Assembly (NCBI RefSeq): GCF_000013085.1
Contig: NC_007643.1
Coordinates: 567,001 to 631,000, forward strand
Direction of reading: 5' to 3'
DNA from: Rhodospirillum rubrum ATCC 11170
Lineage (GTDB): Bacteria > Pseudomonadota > Alphaproteobacteria > Rhodospirillales > Rhodospirillaceae
DNA: 64,000 nucleotides
The first letter of the stretch is position 1, and each line of letters begins with the position of its first letter. Both the position numbers and the translations under genes were made by a program. A model generated the notes under the pieces. The model had not been told where the DNA came from. It did not search any database and saw only the letters and a list, made by a program, of their open reading frames with translations. Shown here one piece after another: positions 1 through 9,222 of this stretch.

Positions 1-114
1 AAAGCGCTTCGAGGGTGGCTGGGATCGACGGGGCGTTAGGGCGGGTGACGACGAGGGAGTCCACCGTCCGTCGGGACGGCGCCGCTCCATCTTATTGGCT
101 TTGAAGGAAAGTCC

Positions 115-143
115 CCGCGTTAAAGGGATTTCCTTTAACGCGG
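115..143. repeat. perfect 12-bp inverted repeat (hairpin)
   Basis: The arms CCGCGTTAAAGG and CCTTTAACGCGG are perfectly complementary around a 5-nt loop. There is no T-tract, so it is not a canonical intrinsic terminator. It lies downstream of the small minus-strand gene ending at 220 and could be an RNA 3' stem or an operator. The rest of 1-219 shows no coding potential that I can support. Confidence 0.5.
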
Positions 144-219
144 TCGGCTTTCAGGGCCCTTTGCTTGGGGGCCCGGGCCGGGGATCGCCATTGTCCCGGG
201 CCGAGACGTCAAATAGCGG

Positions 220-360
220 TTAGTGCTTCGGGGGGGCGGCTTTGGCGGCGGTAGCGGGTTCTGGAAGCGGCTTGGCGGAATCCGAAGGTTCTCGGGGTTT
301 GTCCGTGGGATGGGCTTCGGCGGTTTTCTTGCTGGCCACCGAAAAATCTTTGAAGGACAT
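220..360 (-). CDS. small hypothetical protein, Pro/Ala/Lys-rich
   Basis: A 46-residue ORF beginning MSFKDFSVASKKT and ending in a low-complexity tail rich in Pro, Ala and Lys. The internal ATG at 360 was chosen over the longer reading frame (to 480) because an AAAGG ribosome-binding sequence sits about 9 nt upstream and the upstream extension has no protein-like character. It has no signal peptide or membrane segment. Small, disordered, charged proteins of this kind are common in alphaproteobacteria, but I do not recognise a function. Confidence 0.5.
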   Translation of the reverse strand: MSFKDFSVASKKTAEAHPTDKPREPSDSAKPLPEPATAAKAAPPKH

Positions 361-487
361 GATGATCGCCTTTGACCGTTCGAGAAAAATCTCTCGTTCT
401 CTTAGGTGGGACGGCCGGTCGGGGCGATCAATACTGTAAATTGTGGCGCGCGGTGTTTTCGGCCGCGCGCCATCGGCCAAGGGCGGC

Positions 488-1483
488 TCAGGGGCCGGGC
501 GGCGGGCGCTGCCGCGATGACCGGGCGGCCAGCACCGACGCTTCGGCCTTGCGCTTGGCCCAGTTCAGGAACTGCGCGCGCTCGAACAACAAGATGACCA
601 CCAGCGACAGGGCGAAGGGGATCAGCAGGTAGAACATGCGAAAGACCACCAGGGCGGCTAGCACGTCGGCCTGATTGATATCGGGCAGGCCGGTTAGGAA
701 CAGCACTTCCAGCACGCCCAGGCCGCCCGGGGCATGGGAGAGCAGGGCCACCGAGAACGAGGCGAGGAAGATGCCGAGCACCACCATGAAGCCCGGATTG
801 CCGACCTCGGGCAGGGCGAAATAGATGATGGCGGCGGCGCCGATCAGTTCGATCGGCCCCATGGCGAGCTGCTGGAGCACCACCGAGAACCGCGGATAGG
901 CCAGCGGGAAGCGGCCGATCCGCCGGGGCTTGAAGCCCATGACGCTGCCGAAAATATAAAGCGCCACGACCAGCAGCATGATCGCTCCCATGGCGATCGG
1001 CCCGCCAATGGGCAGGTCGGGGAAATAGCGCGCCATCAATTCGGGTTCGAACAGCAAGACCGCGCCGCCCAGCAGCAGGGCGCCGAGCAGGAAGGTGAAC
1101 GAGCAGAAGGCGACCAGCAGGCCGACCTCGCCCCCCGACAAGCCGCGCGAGGTATAGGCCCGGTAGCGGACGACGGCGCCCGAAAACACCGAGGCGCCGA
1201 TATTGTGCGACAGCGCATAGGTGGTGAACGAACAGAGGGCGATGAAGCTCCAGGGCAGGCGTTTTCCCAGGTGGAGCAGGGCGATCCGGTCATAGCCGGC
1301 CAGGGCCATATAGGCGATGACGGCGCTGCCGGCGGCTAGGCCCCAATGGCTGTAGGGAATGGCGTTCAGGCTGTCGATGACGTCGTCAAGCGAGATGCCG
1401 CGCAGTTCCTTGTAAAGCAGCCACAGCGAGAAGGCCACGGCGACAAGGCCGATGGCCGGCCAAGCGAACTCCTTGGTTTTCAT
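488..1483 (-). CDS. YbhN/UPF0104-type integral membrane protein (lysylphosphatidylglycerol synthase TM-region family)
   Basis: A protein of 331 residues with about eight hydrophobic segments, starting MKTKEFAWPAIGLVAVAF. The pattern of membrane helices, the central LSHNIGASVFSGAVVRYR stretch and the Gly/Pro-rich HAPGGLGVLEVLF motif near the C-terminus are typical of the UPF0104/YbhN family, which is related to the membrane part of MprF. The family is thought to move or flip lipids, but no substrate can be assigned here. A longer frame reaches 1717, but its N-terminal extension is Arg/Pro-rich and not protein-like, so ATG 1483 is preferred. It is divergent from bchI. Confidence 0.75.
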   Translation of the reverse strand: MKTKEFAWPAIGLVAVAFSLWLLYKELRGISLDDVIDSLNAIPYSHWGLAAGSAVIAYMALAGYDRIALLHLGKRLPWSFIALCSFTTYALSHNIGASVFSGAVVRYRAYTSRGLSGGEVGLLVAFCSFTFLLGALLLGGAVLLFEPELMARYFPDLPIGGPIAMGAIMLLVVALYIFGSVMGFKPRRIGRFPLAYPRFSVVLQQLAMGPIELIGAAAIIYFALPEVGNPGFMVVLGIFLASFSVALLSHAPGGLGVLEVLFLTGLPDINQADVLAALVVFRMFYLLIPFALSLVVILLFERAQFLNWAKRKAEASVLAARSSRQRPPPGP

Positions 1484-2064
1484 GCGAAACGACCACTCCG
1501 ACGGGACTGCGATGGACCGGGGCGCGCCTGTCCCGGGAAAAGACGGCTTCGGAACGGTTCGATCGGCACCTTGCGCTCTCCTTGGTGGCCTCGGGCCTTG
1601 TCCGCGATCGGGGGAACCCGAAGGGGCAAGGATCAAAAAAAGGCGGGCGTCCCTAGGGGCGGTTCCAAGCCTTTGGGGGCTTCGTCGCCTGATCCCGCGC
1701 GAGACCGGCACTCCCAATTGCTGACAATATGGTTGAGCGGTCTTGACGGGCGCAAGGGCCTAAGACCCGGCCATTCGGTCGGGGTCGCCTCGTCCACAGG
1801 TCATAGAACATCCCCAAGGCCGGGAGCGCCAGAAAAATTCCGTCGCCGCGCCGCCGTCGCCTTTGGGGTGAGGACAGCTCGCCCCTCGCCCCTTGATCGA
1901 TCGTGGCCGTATCACCCTTGCATGGCCGGAGGGGGACCGTCATACTTGATCTGTCTTGGTCGTTTGACAGTCCAGTGTGTCAACAAGTCAGGTGTGTCCA
2001 TGGCTCCCTCGTTTGCGTTTCGTGCCTATCCCCACCGTTTCCAGATGGTCGGGGTGATCTGATC
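1484..2064. promoter_or_regulatory. divergent intergenic region upstream of bchI
   Basis: This 581-bp stretch separates the YbhN-like gene from bchI. I found no supportable gene in it; the reading frames crossing it look like GC-driven shadows. The bchI-proximal 120 bp carry the PpsR/CrtJ-like palindromes listed separately and a TTGACA at 1964-1969 that matches a -35 element. No convincing -10 box was found. Confidence 0.5.
1952..1980 (+). promoter_or_regulatory. PpsR/CrtJ-type operator upstream of bchI (TGT-N12-ACA-N8-TGT)
   Basis: TGT at 1952-1954 and ACA at 1967-1969 are separated by exactly 12 nt, the published CrtJ/PpsR consensus. Eight nt further on, a second TGT (1978-1980) begins what would be the second palindrome of a tandem pair, but its right half is not conserved. 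The ACA overlaps a TTGACA -35-like hexamer, as expected for a repressor competing with RNA polymerase. The same arrangement recurs upstream of crtI. Confidence 0.55.
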
Positions 2065-3087
2065 ATGGCGGTTTTCCCGTTTTCGGCCATCGTCGGCCAG
2101 GATGAGATGAAGCTGGCGCTGCTGATCGCCGCCGTTGATCCGTCGGTGGGCGGTGTCATGGTGTTTGGCGATCGCGGTACGGGTAAATCCACCGCCGTGC
2201 GCGCCCTGGCCGCTCTGCTGCCGCCGATGCAAGCCACGGTCGGCTGCCCCTATGGCTGCGACCCCGAGGCCGATGCCAAGACCTGCGTTCCCGATTGTCC
2301 GCGCCATGGGCCGGGCGGCGCCCAGGCCGAAAGCCGGCCGGTGCCGGTGATCGATTTGCCTTTGGGCGCCACCGAAGACCGCGTGGTCGGGGCGCTCGAT
2401 CTGGAACGCGCCCTGGCGCGCGGTGAAAAAGCCTATGAGCCGGGGCTGCTGGCCCGGGCCAATCGCGGCTTCCTGTATATCGACGAAGTGAACCTGCTCG
2501 AAGACCATCTGGTCGATCTGCTGCTCGATGTCGCCGCCTCGGGCGTCAATGTCGTCGAGCGCGAAGGGCTGTCGATCCGCCATCCCGCCCGTTTCGTGCT
2601 GGTGGGCAGCGGCAACCCCGAAGAGGGCGAATTGCGGCCGCAGCTTCTTGACCGCTTCGGTCTGTCGGTCGAGGTGCGCACCCCCGATCAGTTGGCGACC
2701 CGGGTTCTGGTGGTCCGCCGCCGGGATTCCTATGAAAGCGATCCCGACGCCTTCGTCGCCGAATGGCAAGCCGCCGATGGCGATGAGCGCAACCGCATCA
2801 GCGCGGCGCGCGAGGGTTTGAAATCGATCAGCGTCAGCGATGATATCGTCGAGAAATGCGCCGAGCTGTGCCTGAAGCTGGGCACCGATGGTCTGCGCGG
2901 CGAACTGACCCTGGTCCGCGCCGCCCGCGCCCTGGCCGCCCTGCAGGGCGACAAGGCCGTGACCCTGGACCATCTGAAGCGGGTCGCCCCCTCGGCCCTG
3001 CGTCACCGCCTGCGGCGCGATCCTTTGGACGAGGCCGGCTCTACCATTCGCGTTCAGCGCGGGATCGAGGCCGTTCTCGGATCATGA
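2065..3087 (+). CDS. bchI: magnesium chelatase ATPase subunit I
   Basis: A 340-residue AAA+ ATPase of the Mg-chelatase I family, which drives insertion of Mg2+ into protoporphyrin IX together with BchD and BchH, the first committed step of bacteriochlorophyll synthesis. Walker A GDRGTGKST lies at residues 35-43, with the family's Cys-containing insertion (CPYGCDPEA...CVPDCP) after it, Walker B FLYIDEVNLL near residue 140, and an arginine-finger region LRPQLLDRFGLSVEV. Length matches the family (about 330-350). ATG 2065 was chosen because the protein then starts directly at the conserved FSAIVGQ segment; the longer frame runs into the operator region. The stop overlaps the bchD start by 4 nt (ATGA). 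Confidence 0.96.
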   Translation: MAVFPFSAIVGQDEMKLALLIAAVDPSVGGVMVFGDRGTGKSTAVRALAALLPPMQATVGCPYGCDPEADAKTCVPDCPRHGPGGAQAESRPVPVIDLPLGATEDRVVGALDLERALARGEKAYEPGLLARANRGFLYIDEVNLLEDHLVDLLLDVAASGVNVVEREGLSIRHPARFVLVGSGNPEEGELRPQLLDRFGLSVEVRTPDQLATRVLVVRRRDSYESDPDAFVAEWQAADGDERNRISAAREGLKSISVSDDIVEKCAELCLKLGTDGLRGELTLVRAARALAALQGDKAVTLDHLKRVAPSALRHRLRRDPLDEAGSTIRVQRGIEAVLGS

Positions 3088-4901
3088 CCGCGCCGGCCGC
3101 CTTTAACCCGCTGACCTGGGACGAGGCGGCCCGCGCCGCGGCCATGGTCGCCGTCGATCCGGTCGGCCTGGGCGGCGCGGTGATCCGCGCCCTGCCCGGA
3201 CCGCCGCGCGACCGCTGGCTGGCCTATCTGCGCGAGCTGCTGCCCGCCGACGCGCCTTTGCGCCGGATGCCCCTGCATATCTCCGACGACCGCCTGCTCG
3301 GCGGTCTGGATCTGGCCGCGACCCTGCGCGCCGGTCGGCCGGTGGCCCAGCGCGGCCTGCTGGCCGAGGCCCATAACGGCATCGTCGTGCTGGCGATGGC
3401 CGAGCGCGCCCCGGTGGGCACCGTGGCCCAACTGTGTTCGGTGATCGATTGCGGCGAGGTGCGCACCGAACGCGATGGCCTTGGCCTGCGCTCGCCCGCC
3501 CATCTCGGCGTGGTGGCGCTGGACGAGGGACTGGAGGAGGACGAGCATCCCCTGGCCTCGCTGGTCGATCGTCTGGCGATCTCGCTTGATCTTGGACCTT
3601 TGCGCGATCTGTCCGACGATGGCGAACTGCCCGATGCCGATATGGTTCAGGCCGCCCGCGAGAACCTGGGCGCCGTCACCATTCCCGAGACCTTGATCGA
3701 AACGCTGTGCGCCACGGCGGCGGCCTTTGGCATTTTGTCGCTGCGCGTGCCGCTGTTCGCGCTGCGGGTGGCCCGCACCGCCGCCGCCCTGGATGGGCGG
3801 ACGGCGGTCGAGGACGCCGATATCATGACGGCGGTGCGGCTGGTGCTGGCGCCGCGCGCCCTGGTGCTGCCGATGCCGCCCGAGGACGACGCCGAGGATC
3901 AGCCGCCCCCGCCGCCCCCGCCCGAGGAGCCCCCCGAGTCCGAGCCCGAACAGAAAAAGGACCAGGACGATCAGGGCGGTCCGACGCTTGAGGAAATGGC
4001 CGTCGCCGCCGCCGCCGCCATCATGCCGGCGGGCATGCTGGCCCGCCTGCGCGCCGCCGGCGGCTTGCGCCGCAAGGTCACGCCACCGGGCAAGGCCGGG
4101 GCGCTCAAGGCCGCCAAGACCCGGGGCCGTCCGGCCGGAACCCGCCCAGGCGCGCCTGGACCGGGCGCCCGGCTTTCGGTCATCGATACCCTGCGCGCCG
4201 CCGCCCCCTGGCAGCGGGTGCGCCGCGACGAGGAGGCCGCGCGCCTGGGCGACGAGGGTGTTCCGCCAGCCGAGGGCGGCCCCGCCGGTCCGCGTGTGCT
4301 GGTCCGCCCCGATGATTTCCGGGTGACGCGCCTGCGCCAGCGGGCCCAGACGACGACGATCTTTGTCGTCGACGCCTCGGGATCCTCGGCCCTGCACCGC
4401 TTGGCCGAGGCCAAGGGCGCGGTGGAACTGCTGCTGGCCGATTGCTATGTGCGCCGCGATCAGGTGGCCCTGGTCGCCTTCCGCGGGGCGCGGGCCGATG
4501 TCTTGCTGCCGCCGACGCGCTCGCTGGTGCGCGCCAAGCGCAGTTTGCAGCGGCTGCCCGGCGGCGGCGGCACCCCCCTGGCCTCGGGCCTCGACGCCGC
4601 GACCGCCCTGGCCGAATTGTGCCAGCGGCGCGGGGAAACCCCGGTTCTGGTGGTGCTGACCGATGGGCGGGCCAATGTCGGGCGCGATGGCACCGGCGGC
4701 CGGGCCAAGGCCGAAGCCGATGCCCAATCGGCGGCCCGCGCCCTGCGCGCCATGGGGCTGGGGGTGCTGTTGGTCGATACCGCGCCGCGTCCCGATCCGC
4801 GCGCCCGCAAACTGGCCGAAGAGCTTGACGCTTGCTACCTCGCCTTGCCCCACGCCGATGCGATGGCTATATCGCAAGGCGTTCGTGCGGCGATGACCTG
4901 A
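3084..4901 (+). CDS. bchD: magnesium chelatase subunit D
   Basis: A 605-residue protein with three parts: an N-terminal AAA+-like region (about 1-265) without a recognisable Walker A, a very Pro- and acid-rich linker (about 270-300, with runs of Pro and Glu), and a C-terminal von Willebrand A domain (about 410-600). The VWA domain has the MIDAS motif D-A-S-G-S near residue 428 and a conserved VLTDGRANVG segment. BchD forms the platform on which the BchI hexamer assembles. It is translationally coupled to bchI by the ATGA overlap and followed by bchO, the usual bchI-bchD-bchO arrangement of purple bacteria. Confidence 0.95.
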   Translation: MTAPAAFNPLTWDEAARAAAMVAVDPVGLGGAVIRALPGPPRDRWLAYLRELLPADAPLRRMPLHISDDRLLGGLDLAATLRAGRPVAQRGLLAEAHNGIVVLAMAERAPVGTVAQLCSVIDCGEVRTERDGLGLRSPAHLGVVALDEGLEEDEHPLASLVDRLAISLDLGPLRDLSDDGELPDADMVQAARENLGAVTIPETLIETLCATAAAFGILSLRVPLFALRVARTAAALDGRTAVEDADIMTAVRLVLAPRALVLPMPPEDDAEDQPPPPPPPEEPPESEPEQKKDQDDQGGPTLEEMAVAAAAAIMPAGMLARLRAAGGLRRKVTPPGKAGALKAAKTRGRPAGTRPGAPGPGARLSVIDTLRAAAPWQRVRRDEEAARLGDEGVPPAEGGPAGPRVLVRPDDFRVTRLRQRAQTTTIFVVDASGSSALHRLAEAKGAVELLLADCYVRRDQVALVAFRGARADVLLPPTRSLVRAKRSLQRLPGGGGTPLASGLDAATALAELCQRRGETPVLVVLTDGRANVGRDGTGGRAKAEADAQSAARALRAMGLGVLLVDTAPRPDPRARKLAEELDACYLALPHADAMAISQGVRAAMT

Positions 4902-4969
4902 GCAGGTCACGCCGACGACCCTTGGGGGACATCTAGGGTGTGTGTGGCATGATGTGTGTGGGTGGCAAA

Positions 4970-5881
4970 ATGATTTGGGAGCGCGAGGGCAAGACCTGGC
5001 CGCATCGGGACTGCAGCCGTTTCGTGACCGTCGGCGGCTTCCACTGGCATGTCCAGAGCATGGGACCCACCGCCGGCGGCAATGGGAAAGGCGGCGACGC
5101 GCCGCTTCTTTTGCTGGTCCATGGCACGGCGGCCACCACCCATTCCTGGCGCGATCTGATGGGGCCCTTGGCCCGATCCTTCCGGGTGGTCGCCATCGAT
5201 CTGCCCGGCCACGGCTTCACCCGGGCGCCCTTCAGCTTTCGCCCGACCCTGCCCAGCATGGCCAAGGCGCTGAGCGCGCTGCTGGCCGCCGAGGGCCTGA
5301 GCCCCGATGGGGTGGTCGGCCATTCGGCCGGGGCGGCGATTCTGGCGCGGATGGTGCTGGATGGCAGCGTGACGCCGCGCATGCTGGTGTCGATCAACGG
5401 CGCCTTCATGCCCTTTCCCGGCATGGCCGGCACGCTGTTTCCCTATATGGCCCGCGTGTTGTTTTGCAATCCTTTGACCCCTTACATGATGTCGTGGGGG
5501 GCGGCCGATCAGCAGCGGGTCGAACGGCTCATCCGCGATACCGGCTCGCTGCTCGACAAGCCCGGCATGACCTATTACGGCCGCTTGATGCGTTCGCCCG
5601 CCCATGTCAGCAGCGCCTTGTCGATGATGGCCCATTGGGATCTGGCGCCGCTCAATCGCGACATGCGGCGGCTGACCATCCCCTTGCATCTGATCGTCGG
5701 CGAGGAGGACAAGGCGGTCTCGCCCGATGAAGCCAAGCGCTTGGCGACCCGCGTCGCCACCGCGACCTTGCACGTCGTGCCCGGCGGCGGCCATCTCGTC
5801 CACGAGGAGCAGCCCGATCTGGTGGTCGGGCTGATCGAACAGGCGGCCCGCGAGGTCGCTTTGCTTCCCCCGCTGTCTTGA
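4970..5881 (+). CDS. bchO: BchO, alpha/beta hydrolase accessory to magnesium chelatase
   Basis: About 303 residues with an alpha/beta-hydrolase fold: oxyanion region LLLVHGTAATTHSW, nucleophile elbow VVGHSAGAAIL, an acid in VGEEDKAV and a catalytic-type His in VPGGGHLVHEE. BchO is found in bchI-bchD-bchO clusters and is annotated as a magnesium-chelatase accessory protein; its reaction is unsettled. ATG 4970 (MIWEREGKTWPHRD) was chosen because BchO proteins begin with a short Trp/Asp/Arg-rich segment like this. In-frame starts also exist at 4940, 4949 and 4952. It follows bchD by 68 bp. Confidence 0.9.
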   Translation: MIWEREGKTWPHRDCSRFVTVGGFHWHVQSMGPTAGGNGKGGDAPLLLLVHGTAATTHSWRDLMGPLARSFRVVAIDLPGHGFTRAPFSFRPTLPSMAKALSALLAAEGLSPDGVVGHSAGAAILARMVLDGSVTPRMLVSINGAFMPFPGMAGTLFPYMARVLFCNPLTPYMMSWGAADQQRVERLIRDTGSLLDKPGMTYYGRLMRSPAHVSSALSMMAHWDLAPLNRDMRRLTIPLHLIVGEEDKAVSPDEAKRLATRVATATLHVVPGGGHLVHEEQPDLVVGLIEQAAREVALLPPLS

Positions 5882-5911
5882 CAGATCCCACAGCCCGAAG
5901 TAGAGCGAAGG

Positions 5912-6120
5912 GGACTGCCGGTTCCAGGCCGGGCATAACGCCCCGGCTGGATTAAAACGGGAACACGGTGCGGCCCCTTGCGGGCCCAATCCGTGACTGC
6001 CCCCGCAACTGTGAGTGGTGAGCCCCTCTCCATTCGGCCACTAGGACCAGCGCTCGCGCGCGTCGTCCCGGGAAGGCGGAGATCAGGGTCAGGACCCACG
6101 AGTCAGGAGACCTGCCGGCT
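5912..6120 (+). promoter_or_regulatory. cobalamin (adenosylcobalamin) riboswitch
   Basis: The leader of the btu operon contains the hallmark parts of a B12 riboswitch in order: AAAACGGGAACACGGTG near 5954-5970, CCGTGACTGCCCCCGCAACTG around 5991-6010, CCACTAGGACC around 6038, GGGAAGGCGGAG around 6070, and the B12 box GAGTCAGGAGACCTGCC at 6100-6116. It sits about 155 nt before the btuB start. In this family, adenosylcobalamin binding normally lowers expression of uptake genes. No run of T suggests transcription termination, so control of translation is more likely (inference). Confidence 0.95.
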
Positions 6121-6274
6121 GGTCGTCACCTAACCCTGTGCGCGGGGCGCGCCATGGGGCGGTTTTTCTCCGCAATGGTGGCACATATCCGCTGGTCTGC
6201 CCGGATTCGGGACGGCCATGGTCATCGGCTGCGCGGCGTTCCCGGATCGGGAAGCCGCGTTGGGGGGACGTGTC

Positions 6275-8266
6275 ATGGGTTATGGATCGCCTGATCGCGC
6301 GTGGCGCGCGGGGATGGGAGTGTTTGGGGTGGCCGTCGCCGCCGTGATGGCGGGGGTGGTCGGCGCCAGCGGGGCCGCCGCTTGGGCCGACGAGCCGGAA
6401 ACCACCGAAGGGCTGATCGTTTCGGCCAGCCGGACCCCGGTGGCGGCGAAGGATCTCGGGCGCTCGGTCAGCGTCCTTACCGGCGAGGACTTGCGCGAAC
6501 GCGGCGTGCGCTATGTGTCCGACGCCCTGCGCCAATTGCCCGGCGTCGCCGTCAGTCGGGCCGGCGGGCCCGGCGGCGTGACCCAGGTGCGCCTTCGCGG
6601 CGCCGAGGCCAACCATGTTCTGGTGCTGATCGATGGCGTGGCCGTATCGTCGCCGGCTTCGGGCGAATACGATTTCGCCGGTCTGGTGGCCAGCGATATC
6701 GAGCGCATCGAGGTGCTGCGCGGGCCGCAATCAGCACTTTGGGGCTCCAACGCCACCGCCGGCGTCATCAGCATCGTTACCCGGCGCGGCACGCGCAACC
6801 AGAGCGGCGGCGAGGTGAGCCTGGACGGCGGCAGCGATGGCACCTTCGGCGGATCGGTCGCCATGGGGGCGGGCACCGAGGATCTCGACGCCGCCCTGTC
6901 GCTGGCGGGCTTGCGGGCCGGCGGGCTGGATGTCTCGGCCGATCCCGGCGGCGATATCGACCGCGACCGCAACATCACCCTGAACGGCAAGATCAATTAC
7001 GACGCCAGCGACTGGCTGCGCTTTGGCGCCACGGCGCGGATGGCCGACCGCCGCTCCGATTACGACGGCTTCGCCTTTGGCGCCCCCAAGCGCTCCGATC
7101 TGGTCTATGACGGGGATTATGCCACCGATCAGCGCGATGTCGCGGTATCGGGCCATGTCGATGTCGATAGCCTGGGCGGCAGGCTGAGCCATCAGGCGCG
7201 TTTTGACTATACGCGGGTCGATATCCAGACCCTGCTTGATGGGCTGTCCACCGCCAAATCCCTGGGGCAGCGCTTCAAGGGGACTTATCAGACGACGCTG
7301 GCGCTTGATGCGCCGACGCTAACCAGCGCCAATCACCGGCTGACGGCGGCGGTGGATTGGCAGCGCGAGACTTTCCGCAACACCGATGCCGATCTGGTTT
7401 CCGATCCCTCGCAGGTGGAAGGCCAGCAGCGCGATCTTTACGGGCTGGTCGCCGAATATCGCGGCACGCTGTTTCAAGATCTTGATCTGCAGGCAGCCCT
7501 CCGTCACGACATCAACGACAGCTTCGCCGATTCGACGACCTTTAGCACCAGCGCGTCCTATGAGGTGCGGCCAACCCAGTCGCGTCTGCACGCCTCGGTT
7601 GGCACCGGCGTGACCAATCCGACCTTTTATGAGCAATTCGGCTTCATCCCCAGCCAGTTCATCGGCAACGCCAACCTCGATCCCGAGAAGAACTTCGGCT
7701 GGGACGCCGGCATCGAGCAGCGCATCCTCGGCGATCAATTGACCCTGGACGCCACTTATTTCCATGAAACCCTGACCGATGAGATCGTCACCGTCTATAA
7801 GGCGCCCAGCTACCTGGGGACGGCGGTCAACGAGAATGGCGACAGCCGCCGCCAGGGGATCGAACTGACGCTAACGGCGCGGCCGACCGAGGCTTTGACC
7901 CTGACGGGCAATTACACCTGGACCGACGCCTATGATCCCGACGACAAGATCGAGGTCCGCCGTCCGCGCCACCGCGCCACTCTGGCCGCCGACTACCGCT
8001 TCCTTGACAACCGCGCCGGCGTGAACGCCGAGGTGGTCTATGCGGCGGGCAATTACGATTTCGATTACCGGGCGGCGAGCATGGGGAGCGCCCGGCTGCG
8101 GCTTGATGATTATGCCCTGCTCAATCTGGGGGGACGCTACAAGGTGACCGAGGCCGTCGAGGTCTATGGCCGGATCGAGAACGCCCTTGATACCCAATAT
8201 GCCGATCTGGACGGCTACGCCACCCAGGGCGTGACCGGCTATTTCGGCCTGCGGGCCCGGTTCTAG
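6275..8266 (+). CDS. btuB: TonB-dependent outer-membrane vitamin B12 receptor
   Basis: A 663-residue TonB-dependent receptor. It has a signal peptide (about 1-38, cut near AAAWA-DE), a TonB box EGLIVSASR at about 45-53, a plug domain (LRQLPGVAVSRAG, VLVLIDGVAVSS, IERIEVLRGPQSALWG) and a beta-barrel ending in the aromatic C-terminus GYFGLRARF. The similarity to BtuB, the riboswitch upstream and the btuFCD genes downstream all point to corrinoid import. ATG 6275 follows a GGGGGGA ribosome-binding sequence; the longer frame from 6218 would add residues ahead of the signal peptide. Confidence 0.93.
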   Translation: MGYGSPDRAWRAGMGVFGVAVAAVMAGVVGASGAAAWADEPETTEGLIVSASRTPVAAKDLGRSVSVLTGEDLRERGVRYVSDALRQLPGVAVSRAGGPGGVTQVRLRGAEANHVLVLIDGVAVSSPASGEYDFAGLVASDIERIEVLRGPQSALWGSNATAGVISIVTRRGTRNQSGGEVSLDGGSDGTFGGSVAMGAGTEDLDAALSLAGLRAGGLDVSADPGGDIDRDRNITLNGKINYDASDWLRFGATARMADRRSDYDGFAFGAPKRSDLVYDGDYATDQRDVAVSGHVDVDSLGGRLSHQARFDYTRVDIQTLLDGLSTAKSLGQRFKGTYQTTLALDAPTLTSANHRLTAAVDWQRETFRNTDADLVSDPSQVEGQQRDLYGLVAEYRGTLFQDLDLQAALRHDINDSFADSTTFSTSASYEVRPTQSRLHASVGTGVTNPTFYEQFGFIPSQFIGNANLDPEKNFGWDAGIEQRILGDQLTLDATYFHETLTDEIVTVYKAPSYLGTAVNENGDSRRQGIELTLTARPTEALTLTGNYTWTDAYDPDDKIEVRRPRHRATLAADYRFLDNRAGVNAEVVYAAGNYDFDYRAASMGSARLRLDDYALLNLGGRYKVTEAVEVYGRIENALDTQYADLDGYATQGVTGYFGLRARF

Positions 8267-8277
8267 GGGGCATCGGG

Positions 8278-9222
8278 GTGATCGGCCGTCCTCATCGGCT
8301 GCTGCGGCGGCTTCTGGGGGGGGCGGCGGTGATCGCCGCCCTTCTTGGTCCGCCGGCGGCGCTGGCGGCCGACCCTCCGCCGCGCCGGGTGGTGTCGATC
8401 AATCTGTGCACCGATCAACTGGCCCTGTTGTTGGCCGCCCCCGGTCAGGTGCGCTCGGTCTCGCCGCTGGCGGCGAAGCCCGAGCTGTCGATGCTGGCCG
8501 ATCGAGCGCGCGCCATCCCGGCCAACCATGGCGCGGCCGAGGAGATCTTTCTGATGGCGCCCGATCTGGTGCTGGCCGGATCCTTTGGCGCCGGCAACGC
8601 GGTGACGATGCTGCGCGGCTTGGGGATGGCGGTCGAGGTCTTCCCGCCGGCCACCTCCTTTGACGATATCCGCAAGGACCTGCGCCGGATGGGCAAACTG
8701 CTTGGCCGGAGCGCCCGGGCCGAGGCGCTGATCGGCGCCTTCGATCGCCACCTTGCCGAGATCACCAAAGCCCTGTCGCCGGCGCGGCCGCGCGCCGCGG
8801 TGATTGAAGCCAATGGCTATACCTTTGGCAGTGGCACCTTGCTTGACGAGGCGGTGCGGGCGGCCGGCCTGGATAATCTGGCGACCCGCCTGGGCCACAG
8901 CGGCATGATCGCCCTGTCGCTTGAAGCCCTGGTGATGGCCGATCCGCAAATGGTGGTGACCGGGCGTCGCCTGCCCGGCGCGGAGCCGGAGGGCGGATCG
9001 ACCCTGGCGCGCGCCGCCGGCAGCAGTCTGGCCGAAAGCGTGCTGATCCATCCCGCCCTTGCCGGTCTGGAACGCCGTGGCGCCGTGCGCGTGCCGCTCG
9101 AGTCACGGCTGGCGCTCTGCGGCACACCGATGGTGGTCGAGGCCGTCGCCCGGCTGGCCGCCGCCCGTCCGCCATCCCGCCTTGCCCTGGGTGCGGTGGC
9201 CGGAGCCGACGATGGGCGGTGA
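8278..9222 (+). CDS. btuF: periplasmic B12-binding protein of the BtuFCD importer
   Basis: A 314-residue substrate-binding protein with a GTG start. A signal peptide occupies residues 1-30 (Arg-rich start, hydrophobic core, ALA cut). The mature part begins RRVVSINLCTDQLALLL, the typical first strand of the BtuF/FhuD (class III) fold, and carries a GAAEEIFLMAPDLVLAG segment. It delivers corrinoids to BtuC. The gene starts 11 nt after btuB and overlaps the next gene by 11 nt. Confidence 0.9.
   Translation: MIGRPHRLLRRLLGGAAVIAALLGPPAALAADPPPRRVVSINLCTDQLALLLAAPGQVRSVSPLAAKPELSMLADRARAIPANHGAAEEIFLMAPDLVLAGSFGAGNAVTMLRGLGMAVEVFPPATSFDDIRKDLRRMGKLLGRSARAEALIGAFDRHLAEITKALSPARPRAAVIEANGYTFGSGTLLDEAVRAAGLDNLATRLGHSGMIALSLEALVMADPQMVVTGRRLPGAEPEGGSTLARAAGSSLAESVLIHPALAGLERRGAVRVPLESRLALCGTPMVVEAVARLAAARPPSRLALGAVAGADDGR

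Noticed and set aside
3054-4910. 618-codon minus-strand frame opposite bchD
   Set aside because: bchD on the plus strand has VWA and AAA-like domains; the minus-strand product is low-complexity Gly/Arg/Gln.
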